From assembly GCF_008254045.1 (NCBI RefSeq), contig NZ_CP042425.1, positions 2,914,001 to 2,978,000 of the forward strand: DNA of 64,000 nucleotides, read 5' to 3'. The notes under the pieces are model-generated. The model saw only the letters and a program-made list of their open reading frames with translations. It was not told the DNA's origin and did no database searches. Positions 34,568 through 48,538 of this stretch are shown here, piece by piece; within the stretch, counting starts at the first letter, position 1, and every line of letters starts with the position of its first letter. A program made the position numbers and the translations under genes. The stretch is from Limnoglobus roseus. GTDB lineage: Bacteria; Planctomycetota; Planctomycetia; Gemmatales; Gemmataceae.

Positions 34568-37500
34568 TCACTTCGCCACGTCGGCCCCCGGCCAGACGAG
34601 GTCGTTGAACCGATCGACGGGTTCCTTCGCCGACCACGCGATGCCGCGGAGGAGTAGCACGCGGAACAGCGGATCGTCGAACGTGTGCGAGTAGTGACCG
34701 GGGATCGACACGAACACCCGCCCGCGGCCGCGCTCCAGCGACCAGAGTTGCGGCCGGGGTTCCTTCTCCTCAACCGCCGTCGCCAGCACGCGGTCGGCGG
34801 GCAGGTCGCCGGTCATCTTCCAGTAGGTCTCATCGGTCAGCGCCAGCTTGTCGAAGTTCCGCAGGACCGGGTGTTTCGCGGCCGTGTTCATCGTCAGCGT
34901 CAGGTCGCCGTGGCGGAAGCCGATGGCCCCCCCCTTACTGGCGAGGCCGATCCGCTTCGCGAATTCCGGGCCTTCCGTCCGCCCGTCCACGGCCCAGTGG
35001 ACGTAGACAAGGCCGCCGCCACGCTCGAGGTAGGCGTCGATGTCGGCCGCCCGCTTGGCATTCCAGTCGCCGTGCTGGAAGAACACCATCACGTCGGCCG
35101 TCGCGAACTCCTCCTTCGCCGGCCACTCCCACGCCTTCACGACCTCGGTTTGGTCGGCCGAGCCGAGAAGTTCGGCCCACGCCTTTTGGAAGGCCGGGTA
35201 GTCGTGCTCGCCGGGGCCGTGGTCCTTCGGCCCAGCGACCAGCACGACGCGGATCGGCCGCGTCTTCTCCGGCGGCTTCGGCGACCCGGCGAGGGCGGCG
35301 TTCACCTCCGCCCGCGTCCGCGGCTTCGGCCGTGGCGTCGTGCCGTCCCGCGGCATGCTCACCGGCGACGTGAGCAGGAACGTCAGCAAGTCCTTCATCC
35401 GCTCCGGGCCGAGCAACTGCGGCAGCCCCTCCGGCATCGTCGAGAGGGCCGACGGCTTCTTCGACTCGACCTCGGCCAGTGGCACCTCTGTGACGACGCC
35501 CTTCGTGTCGCCGATGCGGAGCTTCGTGCCGACCGTTTGCACGACGCCGGTGAGCGAGCGGCCGTCGGTCAGGTTGACGGTGTACGTCAGGTGGTCCGGG
35601 TTAATGGCGAAGCTCGGCAGGGCGATGTCCCGCAGGACGGAGGCGTAATCGCGGAAGATGAGGTTCGACAGGTCCGGGCCGATCGTCTCGCCGCGGCCGT
35701 GGACCGTGTGGCACTTGCTGCACGCGGCCTGCTCGCCGAAGAACACCTTCCGCCCGCGGGCCCAACTGCCGCCGTCGAGTTCGGCCGGCGGCTTGAGGGC
35801 GACGGGTTCGAGTGCCTTCGCCGAAGTGTCGGCCCACGGGACGAGTGTGCGATGCAGTTGCAGCGGACGCGGCCGCGGGTCTTCGGCCGTGTGGTAGCCG
35901 ACGGACAACGACAGGCCGTCCCGGTTCCGGCCGTTCGTCAGGCGAACTTCGACCGGGATGGCTTGCCCGCGTTTCGGCTCGAGGTTGAGCGTACCGCGAA
36001 CGTCCTCATCACTTCGTTCGGACTTGTAACGGCCCGCATCCGCGGTGATGGCGACATCGGCGTTCGCGTGATACTCGAGTACCACCGTTTCGGGCGGGAA
36101 CTGATGGTCCAACGCCGCCCCCCAGTTGCACGGCCGGGCGGAGCATGTCGGTCAGGTTCAGCTTCGCCTTTAGCGTCAGCGTGCCCTTCGTTACATCTGC
36201 CTTCATCGCCTTCCAGAGAGCGTCGTGGTAAGCACTGCCGGCGGTCAGTTGCCGTGATACGGTGAGGTCGAGGCTCGGCAACCAGCCTGTCCACACGACC
36301 TTGTCGCCGACGGCCCACATTGCCTCGCAGCCGGAAAGGTTCAGGTCGAGATCGACCTGCGGCAGTTGCGGCAACGTGCCCTTCGGCGTCGTGCGGCCGA
36401 GGGCCGGCAGCGTGACGGCGTAGTGCAGGGCGGCCGTGTGCGGGTCGGTCGCGAGGATCAGCGAGCGGCCATCGGGCGTCAGTTGCGCCGACCGCACCGG
36501 CACGTTGAACCGCGGGGCCGCCTTCTCCGCCTGCACCACGGCGTAGCCGGGCCAGAGCGATTCGAAGCGGTCGCCGGCCCGGACGAACGGGCCGGCAGAA
36601 ACCTTCGTCTGGCGGGCCACGTCTTGCAACAGTGACGGATCGACCGGGCGGTCGAACTCGACGCGGATTTCGCTCGGCCCGCTCGGCCACGCGAGGACCG
36701 GCTGCGGCAGGTCGCGGCCGGTGTAGCTGATCTTGTAGAGTTTCCCCTTGCCGGTCGGCCCGCTGCCCCAGTCCGGGCCGCCGCTGTGGCACGCCACCAC
36801 AAGCGAGCCGTCCGGGGCGACGCACACGTCCACCGTCAGCATGTTCAGGCACGCGAACAGACTCGTCTCGGCGACGTACCCCCGCGGCGTGTGGACGAGC
36901 TTCGTGCGGTACAACTTGCCCCGCGAGTAGCCGGTCACGAACACGTCGTCGGCCCACGCCGGCGGGCCGAACGTCGGGCCGCCCTTCGCCACCGGCTCGT
37001 TGAAGCAGAGGCCGCACGTCGATTGGTGCTGCGGGCCGTAGTCGAACGTACTCGGCTCGTCGATCACGTTCGGCAGGTGCTTCGGGTGCCGCGGCGGGAA
37101 GCCGTAGTGCCGGCCCTTTTGGACGTGGAGGAGTTCGTCGAACGGGTTGCCGTTCGCCAGCCACGTCGCCCCCTCTTGATCGGAGACGAACAGATCGCCG
37201 TGGCGGTTGATCCGCATGCCGACGGGGAAGCGGATGCCGGTGACGTAGGTTTCCCGCGTCTTGAAGTCGGGCGACACCTTCTGAATCGTGCCGCGTTCGT
37301 CGGCAAGCGAGTACGCGGCCTTGCCGTCCTTGTCGACCAGGTAGCCGTTGGCGTAGTTCGGCGTGCCGCGGCCGAAGTAGACGCTGCCGTCCTTCGGATC
37401 GACGGCGATGCCGGTCACGTCGATGTTCACGCTGCGGTCCTTCCACCCGCTGGCGACGACGATCTCCTTGTCGGCCTTGCCGTCCTTGTCCGTGTCGACG

Positions 37501-38663
37501 ATCAGCACGCACTTGCCGAGGGCAGTGACGAACACGCCGTCGCCGAGCGGGTAGCTTGGCGGCGTCAGGTCCATGCCGATCGGCGACGAGAGTGACTTCT
37601 GATTCTCCCAGAACAATGTCGCCGCATCTTCGAGGCCGTCGCCGTCGGTGTCGCGAAGGTGCCAGATGTTGCCGTTGTACCCGACGGCGACGAGCGTGCC
37701 GTCGGGCCGGTACTTGACGTTGTTGATGTTCGTCAAGTTCAGCGGCAATTCGCGGACAGTGAATCCCGGCACGAACGTCTGCACCGGCGGCGGGTCCTTC
37801 ACCGGCACGAGCGATTCGCCCGGCCCTTCCAGGTCCGCCGGGATTGCGCCGCGGAGGGCGGCGTACTTCGCGATCAGGTAGCTGCGGACGGATTGCGTTT
37901 CCTCGGCCGAGAGGGTGTGATCGTAGACGAGCAGTTCGGCGATGTCGCACCGGCAGAAGCCGGCGGCCACCTGCTGGCCGGTGCCGTTGTTGTAGAAGCG
38001 GCTGCCGACGGTGATCTCGTCCATGCTGACGCGACCGCCGGCTCGCGACCGTTGGCCTTCGGCCTGGCCGTTGACCGCGAGCCGCACGGCCTTGCCGTCG
38101 GAGGTTAGCTCCAGCGTGACGAGTTCGCCGAACGGGCTGTTCTTGGTGCGAAGGTTCGCGACGCCGCCGAAGCCCGGCCCCTCGGCGTTCAGCATCGAGA
38201 ACCGCGGCGTGGGAGCGCCGCCGAAGTCGATGTTCAGGCCGCTCACGTAGTCGCGCTGGCCTGGGGCGTTGAACGCCAGCGGGCCGAGGAACGGGGCGGG
38301 GTTCTTCCGCGGCACGGCGACGAGGACGACGGTGAACGATTCGAGGGAGGTGCCTTGCTTGATGGCCCGCAGGTGGTCGTCGAGGCCGTCGAACCGCACG
38401 AGCGCCACGCCGGCAGTGGCCAGCCGCGTCGGCCGGGCCTCCGCGTTCGGCTGGCTCACGTGCCGGCCGTGGCCGGATGCGTCCAGCCAGCGGTTAATTT
38501 TGCCGTTCGCCGCCGGCTGGCCGCCGGTCGCGCGGGCGGCGTCGAGCCAGAGTTGCAGGCCGGCCGTCACCGGCAGCTTTGCGTCCGCCCACGGCTCGGC
38601 GGCGCCGGCGGACAAGGCAAGCAGTGGGAACGCGAACAGGGCGAAGAAGGGTGAGAGGTTCAT
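34568..38663 (-). pseudogene. Exported PVC-type haem-binding cytochrome c/ThuA-like protein, frame broken at a G6 run
   Basis: Two reading frames (38663 to about 36118, then about 36120 to 34568) together encode one protein of roughly 1,360 residues. A signal peptide (NLSPFFALFAFPLLALSAGA) is followed by a LamG/ConA-like domain (AGLQLWLDAAR...), a PVC-type beta-propeller (FTVRELPLNLTNINNVKYRP, GYNGNIWHL), a cytochrome c module with CSKCH (about 35709-35723), and a C-terminal ThuA-like domain (VVLVAGPKDHGPGEHDYP, VYVHWAVDGR). Removing one G from the six-G run at 36118-36123 rejoins the frames as AVQLGAALDHQF. Such proteins are believed to act in periplasmic carbohydrate oxidation in planctomycetes. 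ATG 38672 is an alternative start. The break may be real, phase-variable or a sequencing error. Confidence 0.85.
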
Positions 38664-39051
38664 CGGGGGCATCCGATTCGTTGGGGGTGGCCTCAACGTA
38701 TTCGGACGGACACGGATCGGCCGCGCAGAATCGGGAGGTGAGGCGAAAGGGACCGAACGGATCGGGATGGCCCGCCGGCAGAGGGCCTCGTTCCGCAGTC
38801 GGATAGCCCTGATACCCGGCAGTCGGTTGGGAGCGTGTTCATGAACCAGATGCGGATCGTTCTACTCGTATTCGCCGTAGTGCGAGCGGGGTGGCGTATT
38901 GGCGCTTTAACCTCAACTTCCCCAGTGGTCCCCGCCGATGCGGCTGGCCGAGCGAACTTGTGGCGTGGCGGAATTGCTGGAACGGATCGGCGGGTGAGGG
39001 TAGAATCAGAACCGCCCCGGTGAGCTGGGGCAGTTCTCTTTTGAGCTGCCC
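38664..39051. other. Intergenic region between divergent genes
   Basis: About 390 bases that must hold promoters for the cytochrome gene (leftward) and the small membrane-anchored protein (rightward). A 62-codon frame at 38835-39023 has a hydrophobic start but no family or good ribosome site and is not called. No repeat was seen. Confidence 0.4.
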
Positions 39052-39549
39052 ATGTGCAAGATTGTTGATACGATTCGTGACCGCCCCCTACTCCGCGTCT
39101 CGCTCAGTCTGCTCGTAGTGACAGCCGTCACTGTAGGCGTTGTCTTGTGGCCGTCCAAACTGCCCGGCCCGGAACCGGCTGCGGACGCCCCGGATTTCAA
39201 CTCCGACGACTACGGTACGTCCCCCGACGCCCGTTCCGACGATCTAGCGGCGGATTTGAAGTTGATGTGGCAGACGGCTCGCGGAGCTTCGACACCGCAG
39301 GCGATACACGCCGCCGAGCGGGTGTTTGCCACAGTCAAACTCGTTGGGCTGACGCGACAAGAGGTGAAGGACCGGATCGGCGACGCGAAAGCATTCACCG
39401 ACAGCCAGTACAACTTCCCGTTCTACCCGACTACCGGTCCAGTGTTGGTCTACCGATTCGACAACGGGGCGTGGGGGGGGGGGCAGTACAACGTACGGTT
39501 CGACCCCGATGACCGAGTGATAAGGGTGCAGTACCTCATGATCGAGTGA
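39052..39549 (+). CDS. Membrane-anchored hypothetical protein with an in-frame G11 tract
   Basis: A 165-residue protein. Residues about 15-35 are a single hydrophobic helix (VSLSLLVVTAVTVGVVLWP) after a short basic N-terminus, so the rest is probably exposed outside the membrane. The C-terminal ~70 residues (TRQEVKDRIGD, then PVLVYRFDNGAW and YNVRFDPDDRVIRVQYL) resemble the BamE/SmpA-like two-layer fold, a suggestion only. Eleven consecutive G at 39473-39483 encode WGGG near the C-terminus; slippage there would alter the last ~22 residues. It is a single gene 280 bases upstream of the rRNA operon leader. Confidence 0.7.
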   Translation: MCKIVDTIRDRPLLRVSLSLLVVTAVTVGVVLWPSKLPGPEPAADAPDFNSDDYGTSPDARSDDLAADLKLMWQTARGASTPQAIHAAERVFATVKLVGLTRQEVKDRIGDAKAFTDSQYNFPFYPTTGPVLVYRFDNGAWGGGQYNVRFDPDDRVIRVQYLMIE

Positions 39550-39715
39550 TGACCAGAGTCGTGCCCATTGTCGATCTCGATCAACGCAAAGCTAGGACAG
39601 TACCCGAATTCTAGTAACCGGTGTGATCCAGTGGCGGTTCCAGATCGATTGCCCAACTGCATGTAGACATCTGATGCTGACACACGGTATTGTTGGAAGA
39701 ATTGAAAGTGATCTA

Positions 39716-39743
39716 TTGCCGTTCCTGACCTGAGGCATAGGAT
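39716..39743 (+). promoter_or_regulatory. Candidate rRNA operon promoter
   Basis: TTGCCG (39716-39721) and TAGGAT (39738-39743) are separated by 16 bases and lie about 80 bases before the boxA-like element and 270 before 16S. The region from 39550 to 39825 has no gene. Match to the sigma-70 consensus is moderate, so other start sites nearby are possible. Confidence 0.4.
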
Positions 39744-39825
39744 TACAAACCCGCAGCGATGCGGTCGCCGAGTAAACCGAAACGAGGGGCTAACGCCTTG
39801 GAGTTTCGCGGATCTTGGTTCGGTG

Positions 39826-39842
39826 GATCTTTGACAAGTTGG
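39826..39842 (+). promoter_or_regulatory. boxA-like antitermination element in the rRNA leader
   Basis: GATCTTTGACAAGTTGG matches the rRNA boxA consensus (TGnTCTTTGAnAA type) recognised by NusB/NusE in transcription antitermination. An almost identical copy lies in the 16S-23S spacer at 41905-41921. It partly overlaps the left arm of the 16S processing stem. Confidence 0.72.
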
Positions 39843-39870
39843 TAGCGTTACGAGCCTTACAGTGGGTGAG
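39836..39870 (+). other. Left arm of the 16S processing stem
   Basis: AAGTTGGTAGCGTTACG (39836-39852) pairs with 41579-41595 over 17 positions (one G-U pair), and TGGGTGAG (39863-39870) pairs perfectly with 41566-41573. The two arms would form the long duplex around pre-16S RNA cut by RNase III. Confidence 0.75.
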
Positions 39871-40009
39871 CGTATGCCGTTGGTCGGCGACGCTCACCGG
39901 ACGTGGGCCGGCCGGGAGTAATCCTGGCCGGCCCGCGGAAGATGAGTTGAACCGAGCAACGAAGCAGGCAAACACTTAAAAGCGTTCGGCTTCGGCCGAG
40001 CAACGATAA

Positions 40010-41517
<1,508 letters not shown>

Positions 41518-41565
41518 AAGGATAACCATCCAAGGCCGTGCCTCACACGCACGAGCCGACAAGTC

Positions 41566-41595
41566 CTCACCCACGTAACGTAACGCTACTAACTT
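41566..41595 (+). other. Right arm of the 16S processing stem
   Basis: CTCACCCA (41566-41573) and CGTAACGCTACTAACTT (41579-41595) are complementary to 39863-39870 and 39836-39852 respectively. They begin about 50 bases after the 16S 3' end and finish ten bases before the spacer hairpin. Confidence 0.75.
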
Positions 41596-41604
41596 GCATC
41601 GATA

Positions 41605-41643
41605 GATGAAGCCCTGCCAGGAAACTGGCAGGGCTTTTTCATC
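41605..41643 (+). terminator. Terminator-like hairpin inside the 16S-23S spacer
   Basis: GCCCTGCCAG (41611-41620) pairs perfectly with CTGGCAGGGC (41625-41634) around a GAAA tetraloop, followed by five T (41635-41639); flanking GATGAA (41605-41610) and TTCATC (41638-41643) can extend the stem. It has the full form of an intrinsic terminator but lies between 16S and 23S. boxA-directed antitermination would allow read-through; without it, 23S would be under-transcribed. Confidence 0.7.
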
Positions 41644-41653
41644 CAACAATACA

Positions 41654-41687
41654 CTTGGGTCGGGGGTTCGAATCCCCTTTCTCCACA
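41654..41687 (+). tRNA. tRNA 3'-fragment (T-arm and acceptor 3' strand) in the spacer
   Basis: GGGGG-TTCGAAT-CCCCT (41662-41678) is a textbook T-arm with the invariant TTCGAAT loop, preceded by a variable-loop-like GGTC and followed by a TTCTCCACA-like acceptor end. No D-arm, anticodon arm or 5' acceptor strand is present within the expected 75 bases upstream; that place is taken by the terminator-like hairpin. It is therefore a relic, not a working tRNA. Many bacteria have tRNA-Ile/Ala here, so an ancestral spacer tRNA may have been lost. Confidence 0.5.
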
Positions 41688-41904
41688 GAAGGTTCGGGTC
41701 GGGTGGGTCGGTGCCGCGGGAAGGATAATTCCGCGGGTGGTTGACGGAGAGCCGACCCGGCCCTAAGATGAAATCACGCAAGAGACGGAAGTGTAAGTCT
41801 GCTAAAGACTTGCGACGAATCTGGCGATGAAGGGTGAGCGGCCTCGGCCGCAAACCCGGGGTTGGAGGGGACGGCGACGCCGGACCCTGCGGCCCCGAAC
41901 TGTC

Positions 41905-41921
41905 GATCTTTGACAACTTGG
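41905..41921 (+). promoter_or_regulatory. Second boxA-like element, upstream of 23S
   Basis: GATCTTTGACAACTTGG differs at one position from the leader copy at 39826-39842. A spacer boxA is known from other rRNA operons and reloads the Nus complex before 23S. Here it lies downstream of the terminator-like hairpin and about 210 bases before 23S. Confidence 0.72.
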
Positions 41922-42128
41922 TGAGTACGAAATCGCATCAAACATCGCGTTCGGTGGGCGGCCATCGGGCGGGATGATTTTGTTCAACGATTTCTCGAGC
42001 ACGAGCCTTAGAAGAAGAACGAAGTGATCGTCGTTCCCAGTCGCTACGGAGCGGGTGGGAGGGGATGAAATAGCGTGCAGTGCTTACTTCTCTTGTTTCG
42101 TGGTAACGCGGGGCGAGGGGGTGAGCAA

Positions 42129-44886
<2,758 letters not shown>

Positions 44887-44976
44887 TTGCTCGTTCTCTC
44901 ACTCGTGACGCCCGAGAAGTCGTCGACGATTTCGTACTCCCAAGTTGCATCGATATACCTCGATACAGTTGCGACT

Positions 44977-45087
44977 TGCCGGTGATCATGCCCGAAGTGG
45001 TGAACCCGTTCCCATCCCGAACACGGCCGTAAAACCTTCGGGGCCGATGGTAGTCCGTCCAGGGCGAGAGTAGGTCATTGCCGGCAT
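44977..45087 (+). rRNA. rrf: 5S ribosomal RNA
   Basis: TGCCGGTGATCATGCCCGAAG at the 5' end, CCCATCCCGAACACGGCCG in loop C and helix III, and GGGCGAGAGTAGGTC near the 3' end are standard 5S blocks. The terminal helix TGCCGG/CCGGCA (44977-44982 with 45081-45086) closes perfectly. It is about 90 bases after 23S, completing a linked 16S-23S-5S operon. Confidence 0.95.
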
Positions 45088-45093
45088 CATCCC

Positions 45094-45128
45094 AAAGCCC
45101 CCGGTCTGAAAACAGACCGGGGGCTTTT
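45094..45128 (+). terminator. Strong intrinsic terminator of the rRNA operon
   Basis: AAAGCCCCCGGTCTG (45094-45108) pairs with the arm 45113-45127 through an AAAA loop, ending in TTTT. It starts seven bases after 5S. Confidence 0.92.
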
Positions 45129-45486
45129 GTCTTTTCCAGATCCATTTCCCGAAATTCTTCCGCACATCCTTTCCTGTTTTCCATGGTCGCTTGGCCACCC
45201 CGACACAGAGTTAATGGGAGAGATCAAAATCAAAGCTCTTTCGGAACAGTCCACCTCGGTTTCCTTCACCACGATCCTGAGGAAGTCGTCGGCATGGTAT
45301 TCCGTTGGGACCGAGCCGACGGGAAGATCATCTAACCCGCGGTCTGGGGCGCCGGCAAATGCGGGTGGGCGCGGACGCCGTGAACTAGCAAAGTATGTTT
45401 TGTTTAACGTCGAAGCCGTCGTGACCGACCGAAAGACGGGGGCGATGGGCATGATCCACGTCCCCGAGGCGGCCGTTAGAGTATTT
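45129..45486. other. Region between rRNA operon and IS630 relic, possible gene fragments
   Basis: About 360 bases. On the + strand the frame ending at 45335 reads HLGFLHHDPEEVVGMVFRWD and then stops, which looks like the C-terminus of a real protein with no start; another frame at 45390-45470 also has a protein-like stretch. Neither is intact. The composition is lower in GC than the IS sequences to the right. Most likely eroded flank of mobile DNA. Confidence 0.3.
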
Positions 45487-46270
45487 TCACTCTCTCTCTT
45501 GTGAGACGTACCCGGCGTGGAGGATGTAGTTCCAGCACTCGCCCGCCGGGAGCCAATCCGGCACCTCGCCACAGGACGCATCGCACGCCACCTTCGTCCG
45601 CGACTGCCGCGCGGAGTTCATTCTTCGCCTTGGCGAACACGTGCTCGATCGGGTTGAGGTCCGGTGAGTATGGGGGCAGGTATACGACCGTCGCCCTGGC
45701 CTCCACGATCGCCTCCCGGACGCCGGTCACCTTGCGGCTCGACAGGTTGTCCATCACCACGATGTCGCCCGGCTTCAACGCCCGGACCGGTTGTTTTTCG
45801 ACGTAGGCCCGGGAGACGGCCTCGTTCACGGCCCCGTCGACGACGAGCGGGCGACCAGGCCGGTGGCCCGCAGGGCGGCCATGAACGTGGTCGTCCTCCC
45901 GTGCCCGTGCGTGACGGCCTCGACCACCCGCCGGTTCGTCGGCCCCCACCCGTACCGGCGGGTCATGTTTGTCTTCACCCACGCCTCGTCCAGGAACACG
46001 AACCGGTCGGGGGGCGGTCCCGAGCCGCTGGAAGTCACGGAACGCCTTCCGCCGGGCGGCCACGGCCCGCGTTGCTCGGCCGCTACGAGTTTTTTTTTTG
46101 AACGAGATCCTCAGGGCCCGCAACGCCGCCCACAGGGTGGCGAGGCTGACCGGCACGCCGAGGTGCGCGCGCAACGCGGCGAGTGTCCGGTTCGGGTCGG
46201 CGGCGACGGCCGCCCGGAGGTCGGCCTCGTGCCGGCGATGGAACGGGACGCGGCGGGGGATCGGCGGGCG
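45487..46270 (-). pseudogene. IS630-family transposase relic
   Basis: Pieces in alternating frames reconstruct an IS630 transposase lacking its N-terminal [22 protein letters not shown], then [20 protein letters not shown] (first catalytic Asp region), then [38 protein letters not shown] (second Asp and Glu), and a C-terminal [15 protein letters not shown] ending at 45487. At least three frame changes are needed (about 46030, 45847 and 45590). The 5' end is cut by the left inverted repeat of the IS66 element at 46270. It is not functional as read. Confidence 0.82.
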
Positions 46271-46285
46271 GAAAGCGTCCGGCGA
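46270..46285 (+). repeat. IS66 left terminal inverted repeat
   Basis: GGAAAGCGTCCGGCGA, 16/16 complementary to 48539-48554. Lies 42 bases beyond the tnpC stop region. Translated across the junction, it supplies residues NSPDAF of the truncated IS630 frame. Confidence 0.85.
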
Positions 46286-46326
46286 GTTGGTCTGTCGGCG
46301 TGCGTGCGGGGTCGGCACCGGTCGGA

Positions 46327-47735
46327 CTACGACGGTCGCCAGCGGTCCGGGAGGAGGTCGGCCACGTCGCGGCGTCGGGCGGTCGGGTCGGGAGATGGGT
46401 CAGCAGGTCGCGGAGGTAGGCCCACGGGTCGTGCCCGTGCCGCTTGGCGCTCGCCACCACGGTGAGCAGGACGGCCGCGGATGACAGGCCGTTGTCGCCG
46501 CCGACGAACAGCCAATTCCTTCGCCCGACGGCCAGCGGGCGGATGGCCCGCTCGGCCGGGCCCGTTGTCGGTGGCAAGGTGATGATCGTCCACGTACCGC
46601 ACCAGCGTCGGCCACTGGTTGACGGCGGACGTCACCGCCTCGCCCCGCGGGCCCGCCTCGCCGATCCGCCGCTCGACGTCGTAGAGAGTGCGGGCGACGG
46701 CGATCGCCTCCGCGGCCCGCGGGTCATTGCCCCTTGCGTCGTGGAACCCGCGGCGGGCGTGCATCCCCAGCCGCCGACGTGTCGCATGCCCCGGTGGACG
46801 GAGTCGTACCCGGCGTACGCATCGGCCTGGACGAACCCGGTGAACCCGGCGCGGAACCGCGCCGGGAACTCTTGGGACCGGCCGGGGGTGAGGTCGGACA
46901 CGATGAACGGGACGGCGGCGTCTCCGAGGTACGCCCAAGCGTAGGCCGTCCGCCGGGGCCGCAAGAGCGTCACGGGTGTCTCGTCGGCGTGGATGGCGTA
47001 CGACCGCTTCACACGGGCGACCATCGCCCGGTAGACGGGTTCGAGGGCGGCCGCGCACCCGCGGACCCAGTCGCACAGGGTGGACCGCGGCGCGACCAGC
47101 CCGTGCCGGGCGAGGATGTGTTCGAGGCGGTGGAGCGGCAGGTGACCGACGAACTCGGACACGGCGACGTGGGCGAGCAGTCCGGCCGCGACCGACGAGC
47201 GGGGGATCGGCTCGGACGGGAGTGGCGGGCGGGCGAACCGCGGGTCGTGGCCGGCCCGCTCGCACCCCGGGCCGGCGAAACTGACCCGAACCGTTCCCCG
47301 AACGAACACGGACGCCGGGCGGTCGTCGTACCGCCGGGCCGGCCCGCCGAGGCCGACCCGGACCCGCATCTCGCCGCCGCACGGGCACGCCTGCGCGGCC
47401 TCGGACAGGTCGATCCCCACCCGCTCGACGGGCAGGTCGGTGGCGACGGGACGGCGACCGTGCCCGCGGCCGCGGGGCGGGTTCGAAGGCGGGTCCGACG
47501 GCCGGGGCAACCGCGACACGCCGGCCTCGACGCCGGGCGGGGGCCCGGCGTCGAACAGGGTCGGGCCGACGACCCGCTCGGAGGTCCGGCCGAACGCCAT
47601 CTTGACGAGGCGGTCGATGTGGGCCTGTTGCCCCTCGATCGTGCGTCGCAGGTCGGCGACGACGGCGTGCAATTCGGCGACGGTCGCCCGCAGATGGGCA
47701 TTCTCCCGGTCGAGTTCGACTTCCCGCGGCGTCAT
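46327..47735 (-). pseudogene. tnpC: IS66 transposase TnpC, frame-broken
   Basis: ATG 47735 opens an intact ~330-residue N-terminal part: a leucine-rich coiled coil (LRATVAELHAVVADLRRTIE), the CPCGGEMRVRVG zinc-finger remnant, FVGHLPLHRLEHILARHGL, the catalytic region YAIHADETPVTLL and FVQADAYAGYDSV. Frames then change near 46750, 46570 and 46400; the downstream pieces include MHARRGFHDARGNDP, PAERAIRPLAVGRRNWLFVG (the catalytic Glu region) and [13 protein letters not shown] ending at 46327. One of the breaks falls exactly at the catalytic Glu. Decay or homopolymer sequencing errors can both explain it. Confidence 0.85.
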
Positions 47736-47757
47736 GCCGGGGGTACGCGCGACCCGG

Positions 47758-48126
47758 TCAGACGGTTCTCGGATTCGCCGGGTCGGGCCGGGCGTACCGC
47801 TTGCGGGACCGCGCGGCCGCCGGATCGAGGCCGCCGAGGATCATGGCCAGTTGGGCCGGGGTGACGACGACTCCGACGCCGCCGGCGGCCGGGAAGGCGA
47901 ACGTCCCCCGCTCCAGTCGGCGGAGGTACAGGGCGAACCCGTCCCCGGCCCACGCCAGCACCTTGAGCCGGTTCCCCTTGCGGTTCTTAAAGACGAACAA
48001 ATCGCCCGACGCCGGGTCGCGGCCGAGGGCTGAGGCCACGACCCCGGCGAGGCCGTCAATTCCTTTGCGGCCGTCTTGGGGTTCCACGGCCAGGTAGATG
48101 GCCCCGGTCGCGCCGAGGGTCAGCAC
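47758..48126 (-). CDS. tnpB: IS66 accessory protein TnpB
   Basis: A 122-residue protein of the IS66 Orf2/TnpB family: YLAVEPQDGRKGIDGLAGVV, DLFVFKNRKGNRLKVLAW and LYLRRLERGTFAFP are the family blocks. GTG 48126 overlaps the tnpA end by seven bases, the normal coupling in IS66. Intact. TnpB proteins are required for IS66 transposition, but their biochemical role is not settled. Confidence 0.9.
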   Translation of the reverse strand: MLTLGATGAIYLAVEPQDGRKGIDGLAGVVASALGRDPASGDLFVFKNRKGNRLKVLAWAGDGFALYLRRLERGTFAFPAAGGVGVVVTPAQLAMILGGLDPAAARSRKRYARPDPANPRTV

Positions 48127-48479
48127 GTCGCCCCCCGGATCGCGGCGACCAGCCGGACGACGTGGGCCGGGTCGGCCGTGACCGGCACGCGGAGGACGAC
48201 CACGCCGGGCCGGACGATCTCCGCCGCCGCGTCGGCCAGGATGCGGACGGGGACGAACCCCCGGGCCGGCGGGACGTCGGACGGCGACGCCGGTCGTCCG
48301 ACGGGACTCAGGCCGAGGGCCTTCCGCCACGTGTAGAACCGCTTCTCAGGGAGGCCGCGGGCCGCACAAAATGCCCGGACGGACAGGCCGGACGTTGCGA
48401 ACGCGGCGACCGTGTCCCGCCAGAATTGTTCGCGGTCGAGGGGGTCGGTCGGCGGGGACGGGATCGGGGTGTCGGACAC
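48120..48479 (-). CDS. tnpA: IS66 accessory protein TnpA
   Basis: A 119-residue protein of the IS66 Orf1/TnpA family, with the helix-turn-helix block REQFWRDTVAAFATSGLSVR and FCAARGLPEKRFYTWRKALG. The GTG start at 48479 has GAGGAGG seven bases upstream. Its 3' end overlaps tnpB. Intact. It probably binds the element ends. Confidence 0.88.
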   Translation of the reverse strand: MSDTPIPSPPTDPLDREQFWRDTVAAFATSGLSVRAFCAARGLPEKRFYTWRKALGLSPVGRPASPSDVPPARGFVPVRILADAAAEIVRPGVVVLRVPVTADPAHVVRLVAAIRGATC

Positions 48480-48538
48480 GGGTGCGCCTCCTCGGGTTGA
48501 GAAAGCCACCATCGTAACCTGCTACGCAAGGCGTCGAT

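Noticed and set aside
34685..36265. 526-codon + strand frame opposite the cytochrome/ThuA gene
   Set aside because: Antisense shadow of well-conserved cytochrome and ThuA domains on the minus strand.
38835..39023. 62-codon + strand frame between the cytochrome gene and the G11 gene
   Set aside because: Hydrophobic start only, no ribosome-binding site, no family resemblance.
41654..41687. Complete tRNA gene in the 16S-23S spacer
   Set aside because: Only the T-arm and acceptor 3' end fit; the 5' half is absent within the required distance.
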